33,191 bases of DNA from Streptomyces inhibens (GTDB taxonomy: Bacteria; Actinomycetota; Actinomycetes; Streptomycetales; Streptomycetaceae), in contig NZ_QUAC01000310.1 of the NCBI RefSeq assembly GCF_003389455.1, positions 72,141 through 105,331 on the forward strand, read 5' to 3'. The translations under genes were made by a program, and so were the position numbers. Below, one piece after another: positions 7,861 through 17,333 of the stretch. How positions within the stretch are numbered: position 1 is the first letter of the stretch; each line of letters begins with the position of its first letter. The notes below the pieces were generated by a model. That model did not search any database. It saw nothing but the letters and a program-made list of their open reading frames with translations, and had not been told where the DNA came from.

Positions 7861-10071
7861 GTGATCCGCGCCCTGACCGGATACTCCACCAGACACCCGT
7901 GGAAGGTCATCGCCCTCTGGGTGGTGCTGGGTGTCGTACTGAGCGCCCTGGCCCCGACACTGATCGCCCGCGTCACTCAGCACCAGACCGGGGACTCCCT
8001 GCCCCGCAGCTACGACTCGGCCGCCGCGCTGCGCATCGCCGAGGAGCAGTTCGGGGTGAACCCCGACGCCACCACGGTGACGGTGCTGGTCGCCCGGTCC
8101 GACGGCAAGGCCCTCAGTGCCGCCGACCAGAAGCGGGTCGAGGCCGAGGCGGCGAAGCTGGGCCAACGCCGGGTGATCATGCCCAGGGAAGACGACATGC
8201 CGAAGTTCCTGGTCCCGGACCGCTCCCAGACGCCCAAGATCGCCCCGGCGATGACGGCGCCCGACCGGAGTTTCGAACTGCTCTCCGTCCAGCTGACCGG
8301 GAACCCCTCGGACAAGGGGGTCCAGGGCGTCTACCGGACCTTCCGGGACGCCGCCCGGGCGCAGTTCTCCGAGGCGGGGATGCGCACCGGTTTCACCGGG
8401 GGTCTCGCTGACACCGTCGACACCACCGATGCCCACGAGACCGCCGCGAAGGTCGGGGGCGCCCTTGTCATGGGGTTCATCGTCCTGCTCAACGTGCTGG
8501 TGTTCCGCAGTGCGCTGGCGGCCCTGCTGCCGCTGCTCGCGGTCGCCATCATCGGCGGCGTGGCGGGGGGCGCCGTCGCGGGTGCCGCGATGCTGGCCGA
8601 GCGCAAGCTCGACGCGGGCACCCCGAACCTGATCAACGTGGTCCTGCTCGGCATCGGCATCGACTACCTGCTGTTCCTGCTGTTCCGCTTCCGCGAGCAA
8701 CTGCGCAACCGGCCCGAGCAGTCCGCCCGCGAGGCGGCCGAGCAGGTCTCCGGCCGGGTGGGCACCGCGATCACCTCGGCGGCGCTGACCATCGTGGCCG
8801 CGTTCGCCACGCTGGGCCTGGCGACGTTCGGGCAGTTCCGCTCGCTGGGCCCCGCGATCGCCGTCGCGGTCCTGGTGATGCTGCTCGGCAGCCTCACCCT
8901 GCTGCCGGCGCTGCTCGCGGCCGCCGGGCGCAAGATGTTCTGGCCCTCCAAAACCCTTCACCACACGCCGAGCGAGGGCCGTGCCGCCCGCTTGGGCGCG
9001 CTGGTCACACGACGACCGCTGACGATGCTGACGGCCTCCGTCGCCCTGCTCGCCGCGCTGGCCGCCGGGCTGACCGGCATCCGTATGGACTACGGCCGGG
9101 GCGATTCCGGTGACCGGACCCCCGCCGCGGCCACCGCGGCCGAGATCTCCCGCACGCTGCCGGCCGGAGTGTCGGACCCGACGAGCGTCTTCGTCACCGC
9201 CAAGGACGGCGACACCCTCACCACCGCCCGACTCGACGGCCTTTCCCATGCGCTCACCCAGGTCAAGGGCGTGGGCCAGGTGGGGCAGACCATCCTGAAC
9301 AAGGACCATCGTGCCGCCCGGATCGACCTCTACCCGACCGCGGCCCCGCAGAGCCAGCAGGCCCGCGACCTGGCCTCCGGACCGATCCGGGACGCGGTCG
9401 CCCGGCACACGCCCGCCGGGACGACGGCACACGTGGGCGGGACGGCGGCGATCTTTGCCGACATCTCCACCGCCGTCGACCACGACCTGAAGATCGTGTT
9501 CCCGGTCGCGGCCGCGCTGATCGCGCTGATCCTCCTGCTGCTCCTGCGCAGCCTGCTCGCACCGGTGGTCCTGATGCTCTCCGTCGGGCTCGGCTTCGCC
9601 GCCACCCTCGGCGCCGCCACGCTGCTGTTCCAGCACGGCCTCGGCAAGCCGGGCGTCAACTTCACCCTCCCACTGGTGCTGTTTCTGTTCGTCGTGGCAC
9701 TGGGCACCGACTACAACATCCTGATCGCCGACCGGATCCGGGAGGAGATGCAGCGACCGGGCCCGGCCCGCGCCGCCGTGGCCCGCGCGGTACGGCACAC
9801 GACACCGGCCATCGCGACGGCCGGGCTGGTCCTTGCCGGCTCCTTCGCCACGCTCGCCACGACCCCGGGAAACGAACAAATCGCCTTCGCGATGACGCTC
9901 GGCATCATGCTCTCCGCACTCGTCCTTTCGCTGGTGCTGGTCCCCGCCCTTGCCGCACTCCTCGGCCGGAGCATCTGGTGGCCGTTCCACCCGAGGCCCA
10001 CCATGGGCGGCCACCCGCAGCACCGAGCGAACGCACCCGCCCCGGAGCCCGACCAGGTCACGGCGTACTGA
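7861..10071 (+). CDS. MMPL family transporter (RND superfamily exporter)
   Basis: 736-residue inner-membrane exporter; relatives move lipids, siderophores or drugs out of actinobacteria using the proton gradient. I chose GTG 7861 because GGAGGAC sits just upstream and the protein then opens with VIRALTGYSTRHPWKVIALW, the standard MMPL start; the frame open to 7540 is untranslated leader. TM1 lies near residues 13-33. A first extracytoplasmic loop (RSYDSAAALRIAEEQFG) follows, then a bundle of five helices around 195-370 with the GIGIDYLLFLLFRFREQL motif. A second loop comes next, and a second bundle at about 540-710 with the matching ALGTDYNILIADRIREEM. The two GxDYxL motifs carry the likely proton-relay acidic residues. 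It is divergent from the two-component operon, which probably controls it. Substrate unknown. Confidence 0.93.
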   Translation: MIRALTGYSTRHPWKVIALWVVLGVVLSALAPTLIARVTQHQTGDSLPRSYDSAAALRIAEEQFGVNPDATTVTVLVARSDGKALSAADQKRVEAEAAKLGQRRVIMPREDDMPKFLVPDRSQTPKIAPAMTAPDRSFELLSVQLTGNPSDKGVQGVYRTFRDAARAQFSEAGMRTGFTGGLADTVDTTDAHETAAKVGGALVMGFIVLLNVLVFRSALAALLPLLAVAIIGGVAGGAVAGAAMLAERKLDAGTPNLINVVLLGIGIDYLLFLLFRFREQLRNRPEQSAREAAEQVSGRVGTAITSAALTIVAAFATLGLATFGQFRSLGPAIAVAVLVMLLGSLTLLPALLAAAGRKMFWPSKTLHHTPSEGRAARLGALVTRRPLTMLTASVALLAALAAGLTGIRMDYGRGDSGDRTPAAATAAEISRTLPAGVSDPTSVFVTAKDGDTLTTARLDGLSHALTQVKGVGQVGQTILNKDHRAARIDLYPTAAPQSQQARDLASGPIRDAVARHTPAGTTAHVGGTAAIFADISTAVDHDLKIVFPVAAALIALILLLLLRSLLAPVVLMLSVGLGFAATLGAATLLFQHGLGKPGVNFTLPLVLFLFVVALGTDYNILIADRIREEMQRPGPARAAVARAVRHTTPAIATAGLVLAGSFATLATTPGNEQIAFAMTLGIMLSALVLSLVLVPALAALLGRSIWWPFHPRPTMGGHPQHRANAPAPEPDQVTAY

Positions 10072-10155
10072 CTGAGCGGCTCAGGTGGCCGGTGAGCACT
10101 TCATCCGGCCAGCGCGGCCTCGCATGGTTGAGCGTGTGTGGCTGAGTGCCACCGG

Positions 10156-10305
10156 GGACCAGGGGGTTTCTGAGGGCTCTTGGTCGGCTGCCAGGCGGTC
10201 AGTCGGCCTTGCGCGAACCGCCTCGTGAGGCGCAGCCCGCCTCGTTGCGAGCACCCGTGACAGCCGCAAGGCGGTTTCAAGAGCCGTCAGAAACGCCCTA
10301 GGTCC
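10156..10305. repeat. 150-bp MITE-like element with 27-28-bp imperfect terminal inverted repeats
   Basis: The left end (10156-10182) begins GGACCAGGGGGTTTCTGA. The reverse complement of the right end (10278-10305) begins GGACCTAGGGCGTTTCTGA. Both continue to GGCTCTTG, and the two ends differ by one indel and two substitutions. The interior has a further hairpin, CGCCTC-GT-GAGGCG, and no gene. The layout is that of a miniature inverted-repeat element or a solo remnant of an insertion sequence. No target duplication could be recognised. The remainder of the 10072-10553 gap has a small CTGAGC-G-GCTCAG hairpin right after the MMPL stop and otherwise nothing I can identify. Confidence 0.55.
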
Positions 10306-10553
10306 GCAGCATCGGCGTCTGCCGGCCGACCGACGCGTAGGGGCGGACGCGGCTCGCCCGCAGCCGGGACCTCTTGATCCACCTGCTGCACCGGATCACC
10401 GCCACCCACATGCGCTGACCGCGGCTGCAGGGCGGCCTCAGCATCAGCCTCGCGCTCAACGAGGTACCTGGTACCGAACCGAAGCCGACTTCCGCGCCGC
10501 CCTGGACACCGCCTTCTGCGCCACCGACCGTACCCACCAACCCAAGGAGACCT

Positions 10554-12128
10554 GTGACCATCCTCAGCCCCGCCGCGCGGCGCGCCTCCGCCGCGAGCCT
10601 CGCCCTCGCCGCCTGCTTCACCACTTCCCCCGCCCTGGCCGCAGCCTCCGAGGCCCCCGCCACGAACGGCTCCGGAGCCGGGCTCGACCAGTACTACGAA
10701 CAACACCTCGGCTGGGGCAGCTGCGTCAATGGCCGCGTCGACACGACGGGCCGCGATCTGGACAAGGCCGGTGTGCAGTGCGCGGACGTCACCGTGCCGC
10801 TCGACTACGCGCACCCCGTGGGGCGCACGATCACCGTCGCGATATCCCGGCTCAAGGCCACCGACACCCGCCACCGCATCGGCTCGATCCTGCTGAACAA
10901 CGGCGGGCCGGGCGGACCCTCGGTCCAGTCCCCGCCGGACGTCCGCAAGGCGATGAAGGAGGTCGGTGCGCGCTACGACATCATCGGTTTCGACCCGCGC
11001 TTCGTCGGCCGCAGCACCCCGCTGGACTGCGGCTGGCCCGTCGGCACGTCCTGGTTCTCGGCCGGCACCAGCCGGGCGGGCTTCGACCGCCAGGTCGTCC
11101 TGCAGAAGAGCCTTGCCGACAAGTGCCGCGCCGCCGGCGCCTCGGTGCTCCCGCACATCAGCACCCGCAACACGGCCCGCGACATGGACGTCATCCGCGC
11201 CGCGCTCGGCGAGCGGAGGGTCTCCTATCTGGGCTACTCGTACGGCACCTACTTGGGCACGGTCTACACGCAGATGTTCCCCAGCCGCTACGACCGGGTG
11301 GTGCTTGACGGGGCGATCGCCCCGAACAACTACCGCCCCCGGCTGCTGAAGGGCTCCGAGCGCGAGAACGAGAAGGCGCTCAGCGACTGGGCCGCCTGGG
11401 TGGCGGAGCGCCACGACACCTACGGCATCGGCCGCACCCGCGCCGAGGTGCTCGCCACCGTCGACCGCGTTGTCGCGGCGTCCACGCGCAGCCCGCTGAC
11501 CGTCGGCGTCGGCGCCGATGCCTTCCGGATCGACGACAGCCAGGTGCCGGTCCTCCTCTTCACGGGCATCGGGGACGACACCGAACCGACGCGGGCATTT
11601 CTCGGCGAGCAGTTGTCCGTACTGAACATGGCTGCAAAGGGCGCGGCGCCGACCATGCTGTCGCCAAAGTTCGCCGCGACGCTCCGATACATGCTGCGCG
11701 GCGGGGGCGAGCCCTCGGGCGTGCAGTTCGCGATCATCTGCGGGGACGTGGCCGCGCCCCGCGATCCCCAGCGCTACTGGCGGGACATCGAGCGCAACCG
11801 GGCCGCGCACCCGCTGTTCGGCCCGCTGACCAACAACATCGGCCCGTGCGCCTTCTGGGACCGGCCGCGCGAAGAGCCCACTCAGGTGCGGCGCGACGTC
11901 CCGGCGCTGATCGTGGCCGCCACCGGCGACCCGCGCACCACGTACAAGGGCAGCGTCGAGCTGCACAGCCTGCTGCCGAGCTCCAGGCTGCTCACCCTTG
12001 AGGGCGCCAACCGGCACGCCCTCTTCGGGCGCTACGGCAACGCCTGCGTGGACGACGCGGTCAACAGGTACCTGGCTACCGGCAAACTGCCGACGAAGAG
12101 TCAGACCTGCGTCAAGCAGGCCGGCTAG
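10554..12128 (+). CDS. Secreted alpha/beta-hydrolase, S33 tripeptidyl aminopeptidase type
   Basis: Serine peptidase of the SlpD/SlpE/Tap kind, expected to remove N-terminal tripeptides outside the cell. The GTG at 10554 follows AAGGAGA with four bases between. Residues 1-30 are a signal peptide (MTILSPAARRASAASLALAA, then a cut near PALAA). NNGGPGG at 115-121 supplies the oxyanion region. The nucleophile is S229 in GYSYGTYLG. D459 (AATGDPRTTY) and H488 (GANRHALFG) complete the triad within the TAP-like C-terminal domain. The 524-residue length is normal for the family. Its stop (TAG at 12126) shares a CTAG with the stop of the minus-strand recombinase fragment, so foreign DNA begins immediately downstream. 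Confidence 0.92.
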   Translation: MTILSPAARRASAASLALAACFTTSPALAAASEAPATNGSGAGLDQYYEQHLGWGSCVNGRVDTTGRDLDKAGVQCADVTVPLDYAHPVGRTITVAISRLKATDTRHRIGSILLNNGGPGGPSVQSPPDVRKAMKEVGARYDIIGFDPRFVGRSTPLDCGWPVGTSWFSAGTSRAGFDRQVVLQKSLADKCRAAGASVLPHISTRNTARDMDVIRAALGERRVSYLGYSYGTYLGTVYTQMFPSRYDRVVLDGAIAPNNYRPRLLKGSERENEKALSDWAAWVAERHDTYGIGRTRAEVLATVDRVVAASTRSPLTVGVGADAFRIDDSQVPVLLFTGIGDDTEPTRAFLGEQLSVLNMAAKGAAPTMLSPKFAATLRYMLRGGGEPSGVQFAIICGDVAAPRDPQRYWRDIERNRAAHPLFGPLTNNIGPCAFWDRPREEPTQVRRDVPALIVAATGDPRTTYKGSVELHSLLPSSRLLTLEGANRHALFGRYGNACVDDAVNRYLATGKLPTKSQTCVKQAG

Positions 12129-12966
12129 GTGGCCTTCACCAAGCTGATGGAGGCCCGGGCGCACGCTCGCGAGAACGACGCCCGGGCCGCCTCCTGGGCG
12201 TGGAGCACCTTCGACAGCTTGCGCAGGAGGCCCTCCAGGTGACGGTCATCGCCGAGGACTTTCGGGTCGTGGCGGGCGGCCTCGCCCAGCTGTGCATCCA
12301 TATGCTGGAGTGCCTCGATCAGCCCTCGGGCACCGGGGCCTGCGGGTTTGCGGCCCGCCTTGAGGTCGTGGAACGCCTCCACGGTGAGCTGCACGTGCTG
12401 TCCTCCTCGGCCTCTTCGACCTCGGTCAGGAACAGCCGCTGGGAGCCGCCGGGCCGTGCGGCGTACCCCTCGGTCGTGGCGACGGGGAGTTGCTTCAGCG
12501 CGATCTTCACGGCCAGGAGCCCGCCGGGGCGCGCGGTGATGGCCAGGGCGAGGGTGCGGCGCAGCATCCGGGCGCTGATGGGGCCGGCGGGGATGAGTGG
12601 AAGGCCCCATCGCTCGCGACTCCCGGTCTCCTCCAGCCACTTCCGCATGCGGTTGAGGCGGAACGTCAGCGCGACGGTGTTGAACAGCGCAGCGCCATGC
12701 GCGGCCCCGAGCAGGCGCTCGGCCAGTGCGACACTGCGGTGCACGTCTTCGATGACGACCCACTCGTCGGGAACTCCGCCGAGCTTCTGCCCCTTGATCA
12801 GCCGTCCGGCGAGCCGGTACCGGGTGCCGCCCGACCGGGTCTGGGTCTGGCGCCGGCAGCCGACCCGGAGTTCGAGCAGTTCGCTGTTGCGCATGCCGCC
12901 GAGCGCGCAGGTCACCACCAGGCAGGCGGCAAGGACGTTGATGACCATGCTCTCGACTCCGGAGTC
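12125..12966 (-). pseudogene. Tyrosine recombinase remnant A (truncated and frameshifted)
   Basis: C-terminal part of a large tyrosine recombinase. From about 12948 the frame reads VINVLAACLVV, then LGGMRNSELLELRVGC (box I arginine), ARMLRRTLALAI (box II, with the first His of HxxR replaced by Ala) and LPVATTEGYAARPGG (putative catalytic tyrosine). Near 12400 homology moves to another frame, continuing VEAFHDLKAGRKPAGPGARG and DDRHLEGLLRKLSKVLHAQ. The N-terminal half is missing; the rear end, which in relatives continues with a Cys-containing segment, is replaced by about 70 bases of unrelated sequence up to 12125. It reads toward the peptidase gene, tail to tail. The call as a dead recombinase is firm; the exact frameshift base is not. 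Confidence 0.8.
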
Positions 12967-12977
12967 GGACAGCGGGG

Positions 12978-13316
12978 CTGTCCACGGCCGAGCTGATCAC
13001 CGAGCAGAAAGCATGGGTGCGCGCTCGATTCCCGGACGCGCCGCTGCGGGGCCTGGTGCTGATTCCCTCGCCGAAGACCAACCCCCAGGGCACACGGCCT
13101 TTGCGTGACGAGACCATCTCCCAGAACCACCGGCAGTGGGTGCGATCCTTGACCCCGCTGCTGCTGGCCGACGGCGCTGAGTTCGACGAGGACAACGTCT
13201 TCCCCTACGCCTACCGCCACACCTACGCCCAGCGCCATGCCGATGCCGGCGTTCCAGTCGACGCGCTCAAGGAGCTGATGGACCATATCCAGCTCGCCAC
13301 CACGCAGTCCTACTAC
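12978..13316 (+). pseudogene. Tyrosine recombinase B, interrupted gene, upstream half
   Basis: The open frame (running on to a stop at 13415) reads LSTAELITEQKAWVRARFPD, KTNPQGTRPL, then FPYAYRHTYAQRHADAGVP and VDALKELMDHIQLATTQSYY. These are box II (YRHTYAQ, R-H-x-x-R type), the H of LMDH and the tyrosine region of a tyrosine recombinase. In relatives as I recall them, the tyrosine is followed by RVGExRRREAV. That continuation is absent here but is found in frame at 19091. After 13316 the frame reads NPRELHQAGEK..., which I take to be inserted-element sequence. The N-terminal two-thirds is also gone, cut at about 12970 next to remnant A. Confidence 0.8.
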
Positions 13317-13320
13317 AACC

Positions 13321-13341
13321 CTCGGGAATTGCATCAGGCGG
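13321..13341. repeat. Left imperfect inverted repeat of the inserted element
   Basis: CTCGGGAATTGCATCAGGCG(G) matches the reverse complement of 19046-19064 (CTCGGAATGCCTCAGGCGG) with two one-base gaps and one mismatch. It begins four bases inside the left homology junction. A likely recombinase recognition end. Confidence 0.5.
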
Positions 13342-13480
13342 GCGAGAAGCCGCAGGTCGCATGGTCACGGCGAGAAGTGGAAGGACTCCGCAGCCTCTAC
13401 GAACAGGCAGCCTGAACAGGGGTGTTGCCGAGGTGATCCCTTCTGATGCATGATCTGCTCTCCAGAAGGGATGGTCTGGA

Positions 13481-14585
13481 GTGGTGCATCAGCGCAAGGT
13501 GGCCCTGGCCGGGTCGGCTCATATGGAGCTCGTCTCCGGCGTGGTCCAGTTGCGTCCGGAGGACGCGATGTTCGACGCGATGCTTGAGGGGGTGGCGAGC
13601 TCAGCAGAAGTCGCGAGGGCTGAAGGACGAGACGATCGACCCGAGGGAACGGCTGATCCGCCGGTTCCTTGAGTTCGCGAACGAGTACCCGTGGCAGTGG
13701 ACGCCGGCCCACCTGGACGAGTGGTCGGCCTCGCTGACCAGCGAGAAGCATCTGGCGCCGTCCACGATCCGCAGCTACCAGGGCACTGTTCGACTGTTCA
13801 CCGAGCTCCTCATCGACGCCCGATACGGCTGGGGCCCGGCATGTGAGGAAGTATTCGGCACTTATCCGGTGGCGATCTGTCACGAGTGGAATACCCTCCC
13901 TCACCTGCAGGATTACGAAGGTGACCCGGAGGCACGGCCGTTCTCAAGGGAAGAGGTGCAGCGGTTTCTCGACTACGCGGACGACCAGGTCGTCCGCGTA
14001 GTGAAGTCCAAGCGCAAGGGGGCCCTCGCCGCCTACCGGGACGCCACACTGTTCAAGGTCATCTACGGGTGGGGGCTTCGCCGGACCGAGACGTCCAAGC
14101 TCGATGTGGTCGACTTCGGACGCAATCCGCAGGCCCGGCAGTTCGGCCGGTACGGCACGCTCAACGTCCGCTACGGCAAGGCGAAGAAGGGCCAGCCGCC
14201 GAGGCGGCGGAACGTGCTGTCGGTGATGGATTGGGCCGTCGAGGCGGTCGCCGACTATGTCGAGAACGTCCGGCCGCGCTTCGGATTCCCGGATCATCCG
14301 GCTCTGTGGATCACCGAGCGCGGGGGCCGCCTCCAGCCCGGCTCCATCAACGACCGGTTCGAGGCATACCGCGACGCCCTAAAGCTCCCAAAAGATCTAG
14401 TTCCGCACTCGATCCGACATTCTTACATCACGCATTTGACCGAGGACGGAGTCGACCGGCGCTTCATCCAGCAGCAGGTCGGCCATGAGTGCGACAGCTC
14501 CCTGGCCATCTACACGCACGTCAGCGACGACTTCATGAACACTTCCCTGCACAAGGCACTGGCCCCGGCGTTCGCCGGGGCCTGA
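13481..14585 (+). pseudogene. Tyrosine-type site-specific recombinase (one-base frameshift), first gene of trio
   Basis: Likely strand-exchange enzyme of the inserted element, about 367 residues if repaired. GTG 13481 gives MVHQRKVALAGSAHMELV and runs to MLEG at 13591. There a run of five G (13588-13592) has one base too many, and the protein continues in the next frame as GWRAQQKSRGLKDETIDPRE. The core-binding domain includes APSTIRSYQGTVRLFTELL. Catalytic residues are all present: R in YGWGLRRTETSKL, K in VRYGKAKKGQ, HSIRHSYITHL, the H of QQVGHECDSS, and Y in LAIYTHVS. The stop is 16 bases before the HTH gene. The frameshift could be a true mutation, a base-calling error in the G run, or a +1 programmed shift; I favour mutation or error. 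Confidence 0.85.
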
Positions 14586-14601
14586 CAGGAGGGGTCCGGC
14601 G

Positions 14602-14955
14602 ATGGCCGCCAAGCTCGACTACCAGTGGCACCTGCGCAAAGTCATGGCCGACCGCGGGATGTTCTCCACCACCGACCTCATCCCTCCGCTCGCCGAACGC
14701 GGCATCAGCCTGTCGTCGAGCCAGGTCTACCGGCTCGTCGTCGAGCGACCGGAGCGACTGAGCCTGAAGATCCTCATGGCCCTGCTCGACATCCTCGACT
14801 GCACCATGGACGACCTCATCGAGCCCATCGCGGCGGCAGGGGCCGTGAAGAAGCCGAAGAAGGCAGCCGTCGGCGGCGGCACGGCACCCGGTGCGGAGGG
14901 ACTTGGTGGACTGCGGCCAAAGCGGGCACGGATCAGGGGCGTTGACCGGCCATGA
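14602..14955 (+). CDS. Small Cro/C1-type HTH protein, second gene of trio
   Basis: 117-residue DNA-binding protein, probably an accessory or regulatory factor of the recombinase. The ATG at 14602 has AGGAGGGG eight bases upstream. Residues 1-75 form an XRE-like HTH: YQWHLRKVMADRGMFSTTDL, ISLSSSQVYRLVVERPERLS, then LKILMALLDILDCTMDDLIE, the typical helix 4-5 ending. The tail is basic and Gly/Ala-rich (VKKPKKAAVGGG). Its stop overlaps the next start (ATGA at 14952), so it is translationally coupled to the zinc-ribbon gene. The HTH call is firm; the role is inferred from position. Confidence 0.85.
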   Translation: MAAKLDYQWHLRKVMADRGMFSTTDLIPPLAERGISLSSSQVYRLVVERPERLSLKILMALLDILDCTMDDLIEPIAAAGAVKKPKKAAVGGGTAPGAEGLGGLRPKRARIRGVDRP

Positions 14956-17333
14956 CCACCACTGACAATCTCGACCGCGCCGTCGCGGACCCGATCGGCC
15001 TGATCACAGACCTCGTCGCCGACGTCGAGAAGGAACTCGGCTCCGAGACCATCCGGGCCGTGGTCACCGCGGTCGCAGGCGGCCGCGCGAAGTCACGGCG
15101 CCTGGCGGAAGCCCTGGCGATGCGGCCTGCCGTCCTGACCGACGGCCGGTCCCCGGCACCCCGGGCCATCGGCGATCTGCTCATCGAGCTCCGCAAGGCC
15201 GGCGCCTCGGCGATCGCACCGCCAGTCTGCGCCGAGTGCGGCAAGAAGCTGCGAACCCTCCAACGCCAGGGCCAGGACTGGTACTGCTCGGTCTGCGGCC
15301 AGGAAACCACCGAGTGCACCGCCTGCGGCAACATCCGACGCGTCGGCTTCCGAGACCGCAAGGGCCTGCCGCGCTGCAAGATGTGTCCCGACTACGACGA
15401 CCGCGATCCAGTCACGGTCGTCCACGAACTGATCACCGCGATCACCCCGGACACCGACCGCAACGTGATCGCCGAAGCCCTCCGCCGCACGGCGCCTCAC
15501 CGTCCCACCTACCGGCAGAGACTGGTCTGGGCCTTGGAGGAGAACCCTCGTCTGCTGACCGGGGAGGGATATCTGGCGCCGCATCGCGCCATCCTGCGGT
15601 TCGTCGACTTGCTGCACGAGGCAGGCGTCGCCGGGATCGTCCGACCGGCCTGCCCTCGCTGCCACCGAGTTGTCCGCATCGACAAGCCGCTTGACGGGCA
15701 GCGGGTCTGCACCGCAACTGCATCGCCAAGTCCCGCATCGAAGAATGCGTACGCTGCGGTGCCCGGCGCGAGCCGGCTATCCGTGACGCACGGGGACGGC
15801 CGCTGTGTCCGAACTGCCTGGTCACCGACCCCGCGAACGTCGAGGTCTGCATCGGCTGCGACAGACGTCGACGAGTACAGAACCGCACCTCTGAAGGCCC
15901 CCTCTGCCCCACCTGTTGTCCCCTGCCGGTCCTGGTCTGCTCGATCTGCGGACGCACCGCACCTTGCACCCACTCCCGTCTGACCGGCCTGCACCGTCTG
16001 CGGGCGACTCCGCGGCATCCACTCCGGCACCGCCGACGCCCCCGTCTGCGGTCCCTGCACCAAACCGGACGCCGAGCTCTGGCGCCCCTGTCCCACCTGC
16101 GGACAAGCCGAACGGCTGCGAGCCTCCGGTCCATGCCCTCGCTGCACTCTCAAGCAGCGGCTCCACGAGCTACTCGCCGATGGCACCGGCTCCATACCCC
16201 CGAAGCTGCAGCCTCTCCACGACGCCCTGGCCAGCACCGAACGGGCCAGCACCGCGATGCGTTGGCTCTCCAAGGGCATCGTCTCCACCGCCCTGTCCGA
16301 TCTCGGCTCCGGCCGCCGCCCCCTCACCCACGAAGCCCTGGACGAACTCCCCGAAGGCAAGGTCGTCGAACACATCCGCAGCGTCCTCGTCGCCACCGGC
16401 GCCCTGCCGAAACGGGACGAGCAGATGGTCCGTCTCGAACGGCACGTGAAGGACCTCGTCACCTCCCACGCGACCACCGAGGGACGGAAAATCCTGCACC
16501 GGTACGCGACTTGGCACCTCCTACGTCGGCTTCGCCGTCGCAGCCGCGGCAAGGACATCACGCACAGCCACCTCACGGTCGCCCGGCAACATCTGCGGGC
16601 GGCCGTCTATCTCCTGAACTGGCTGGAGGACCAGAACCTGACCCTTGCCACCTGCCGACAGGCCGACATCGAACGCTGGATGACCAGCGACGACGCCCGT
16701 CTTCGCCAGGAGGCAGGCCACTTCGTGCGATGGGCCCTCTCCCAGAAGATCGCCCGCGATCTCACTTTCCCGGCCGAGCGATGGAACGGCCCTTCCCAGG
16801 CGATGGACGATGAGGCCCGCTGGGCTACCGCCCGACGCCTGCTGCACGACGACACCCTCAAGTCCGAAGACCGCCTCGCCGGCCTGCTGTTGCTCCTCTA
16901 TGCTCAGTGGCCCGCTGCGATCTCCCGGCTCACCGTCGACCACATCGAGGAGACGGACGGAGCGGTCCGTATCCGCCTCGGCGCCGTCCCGGTGGACCTG
17001 CCCGCACCCGTCGCTGAACTGGCCCTCCAGCAGGTCGCGGTTCGCCGCAGCCATGCTGTCCTTGCCCGGACAGACTCGCCCTGGCTCTTTCCTGGAGGAC
17101 AGCCCGGCCGCCCGATCAGTGCCTGGGCTATGGGTGAACGGCTCCGCAAACTCGGCATCCGGATCGCGGAGTCCCGCTCGACCGCGCTGTTCCAGCTCGC
17201 AACCGAGCTGCCCGCCGCGGTTCTCGCCCGCACGCTCGGCGTCGACATCACTGTCGCCGTCAAGTGGCAGCGAGCCGCCGCCGGAGACTGGGGCGCCTAC
17301 GCGGCCGAGGTCAGCCGCCGGAATAGCTCATGA
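14952..17333 (+). pseudogene. Zinc-ribbon array fused to degenerate recombinase-like domain (two frameshifts), third gene of trio
   Basis: About 790 residues if repaired. After a helical N-terminus (MTTTDNLDRAVADPIGLITD) comes a tandem series of CxxC pairs: CAECGKK, CSVCG, CTACGN, CKMC, CPRCHR, CVRCGAR, CPNC, CIGCDR, CPTCC, CSICGR, CTVCGR, CGPC, CPTCG, CPRC. This is about seven zinc ribbons, roughly 15228-16150. The C-terminal 290 residues resemble a recombinase core-binding plus catalytic fold (THSHLTVARQHLRAAVYLLN, then RLTVDHIEE and LPAAVLARTLGVDITVAVKW). The box II His, the LGH His and the tyrosine appear replaced, so strand cleavage is unlikely. The frame shifts by -1 near 15714 and back by +1 near 15986; frame 1 would stop at 15983. 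I infer a DNA-binding helper for the upstream recombinase. Confidence 0.72.

Noticed and set aside
10287..12164. A 625-codon minus-strand frame and other long frames opposite known genes (for example 7558-10023)
   Set aside because: They are antisense to strongly supported peptidase and MMPL genes and have no recognisable protein motifs.
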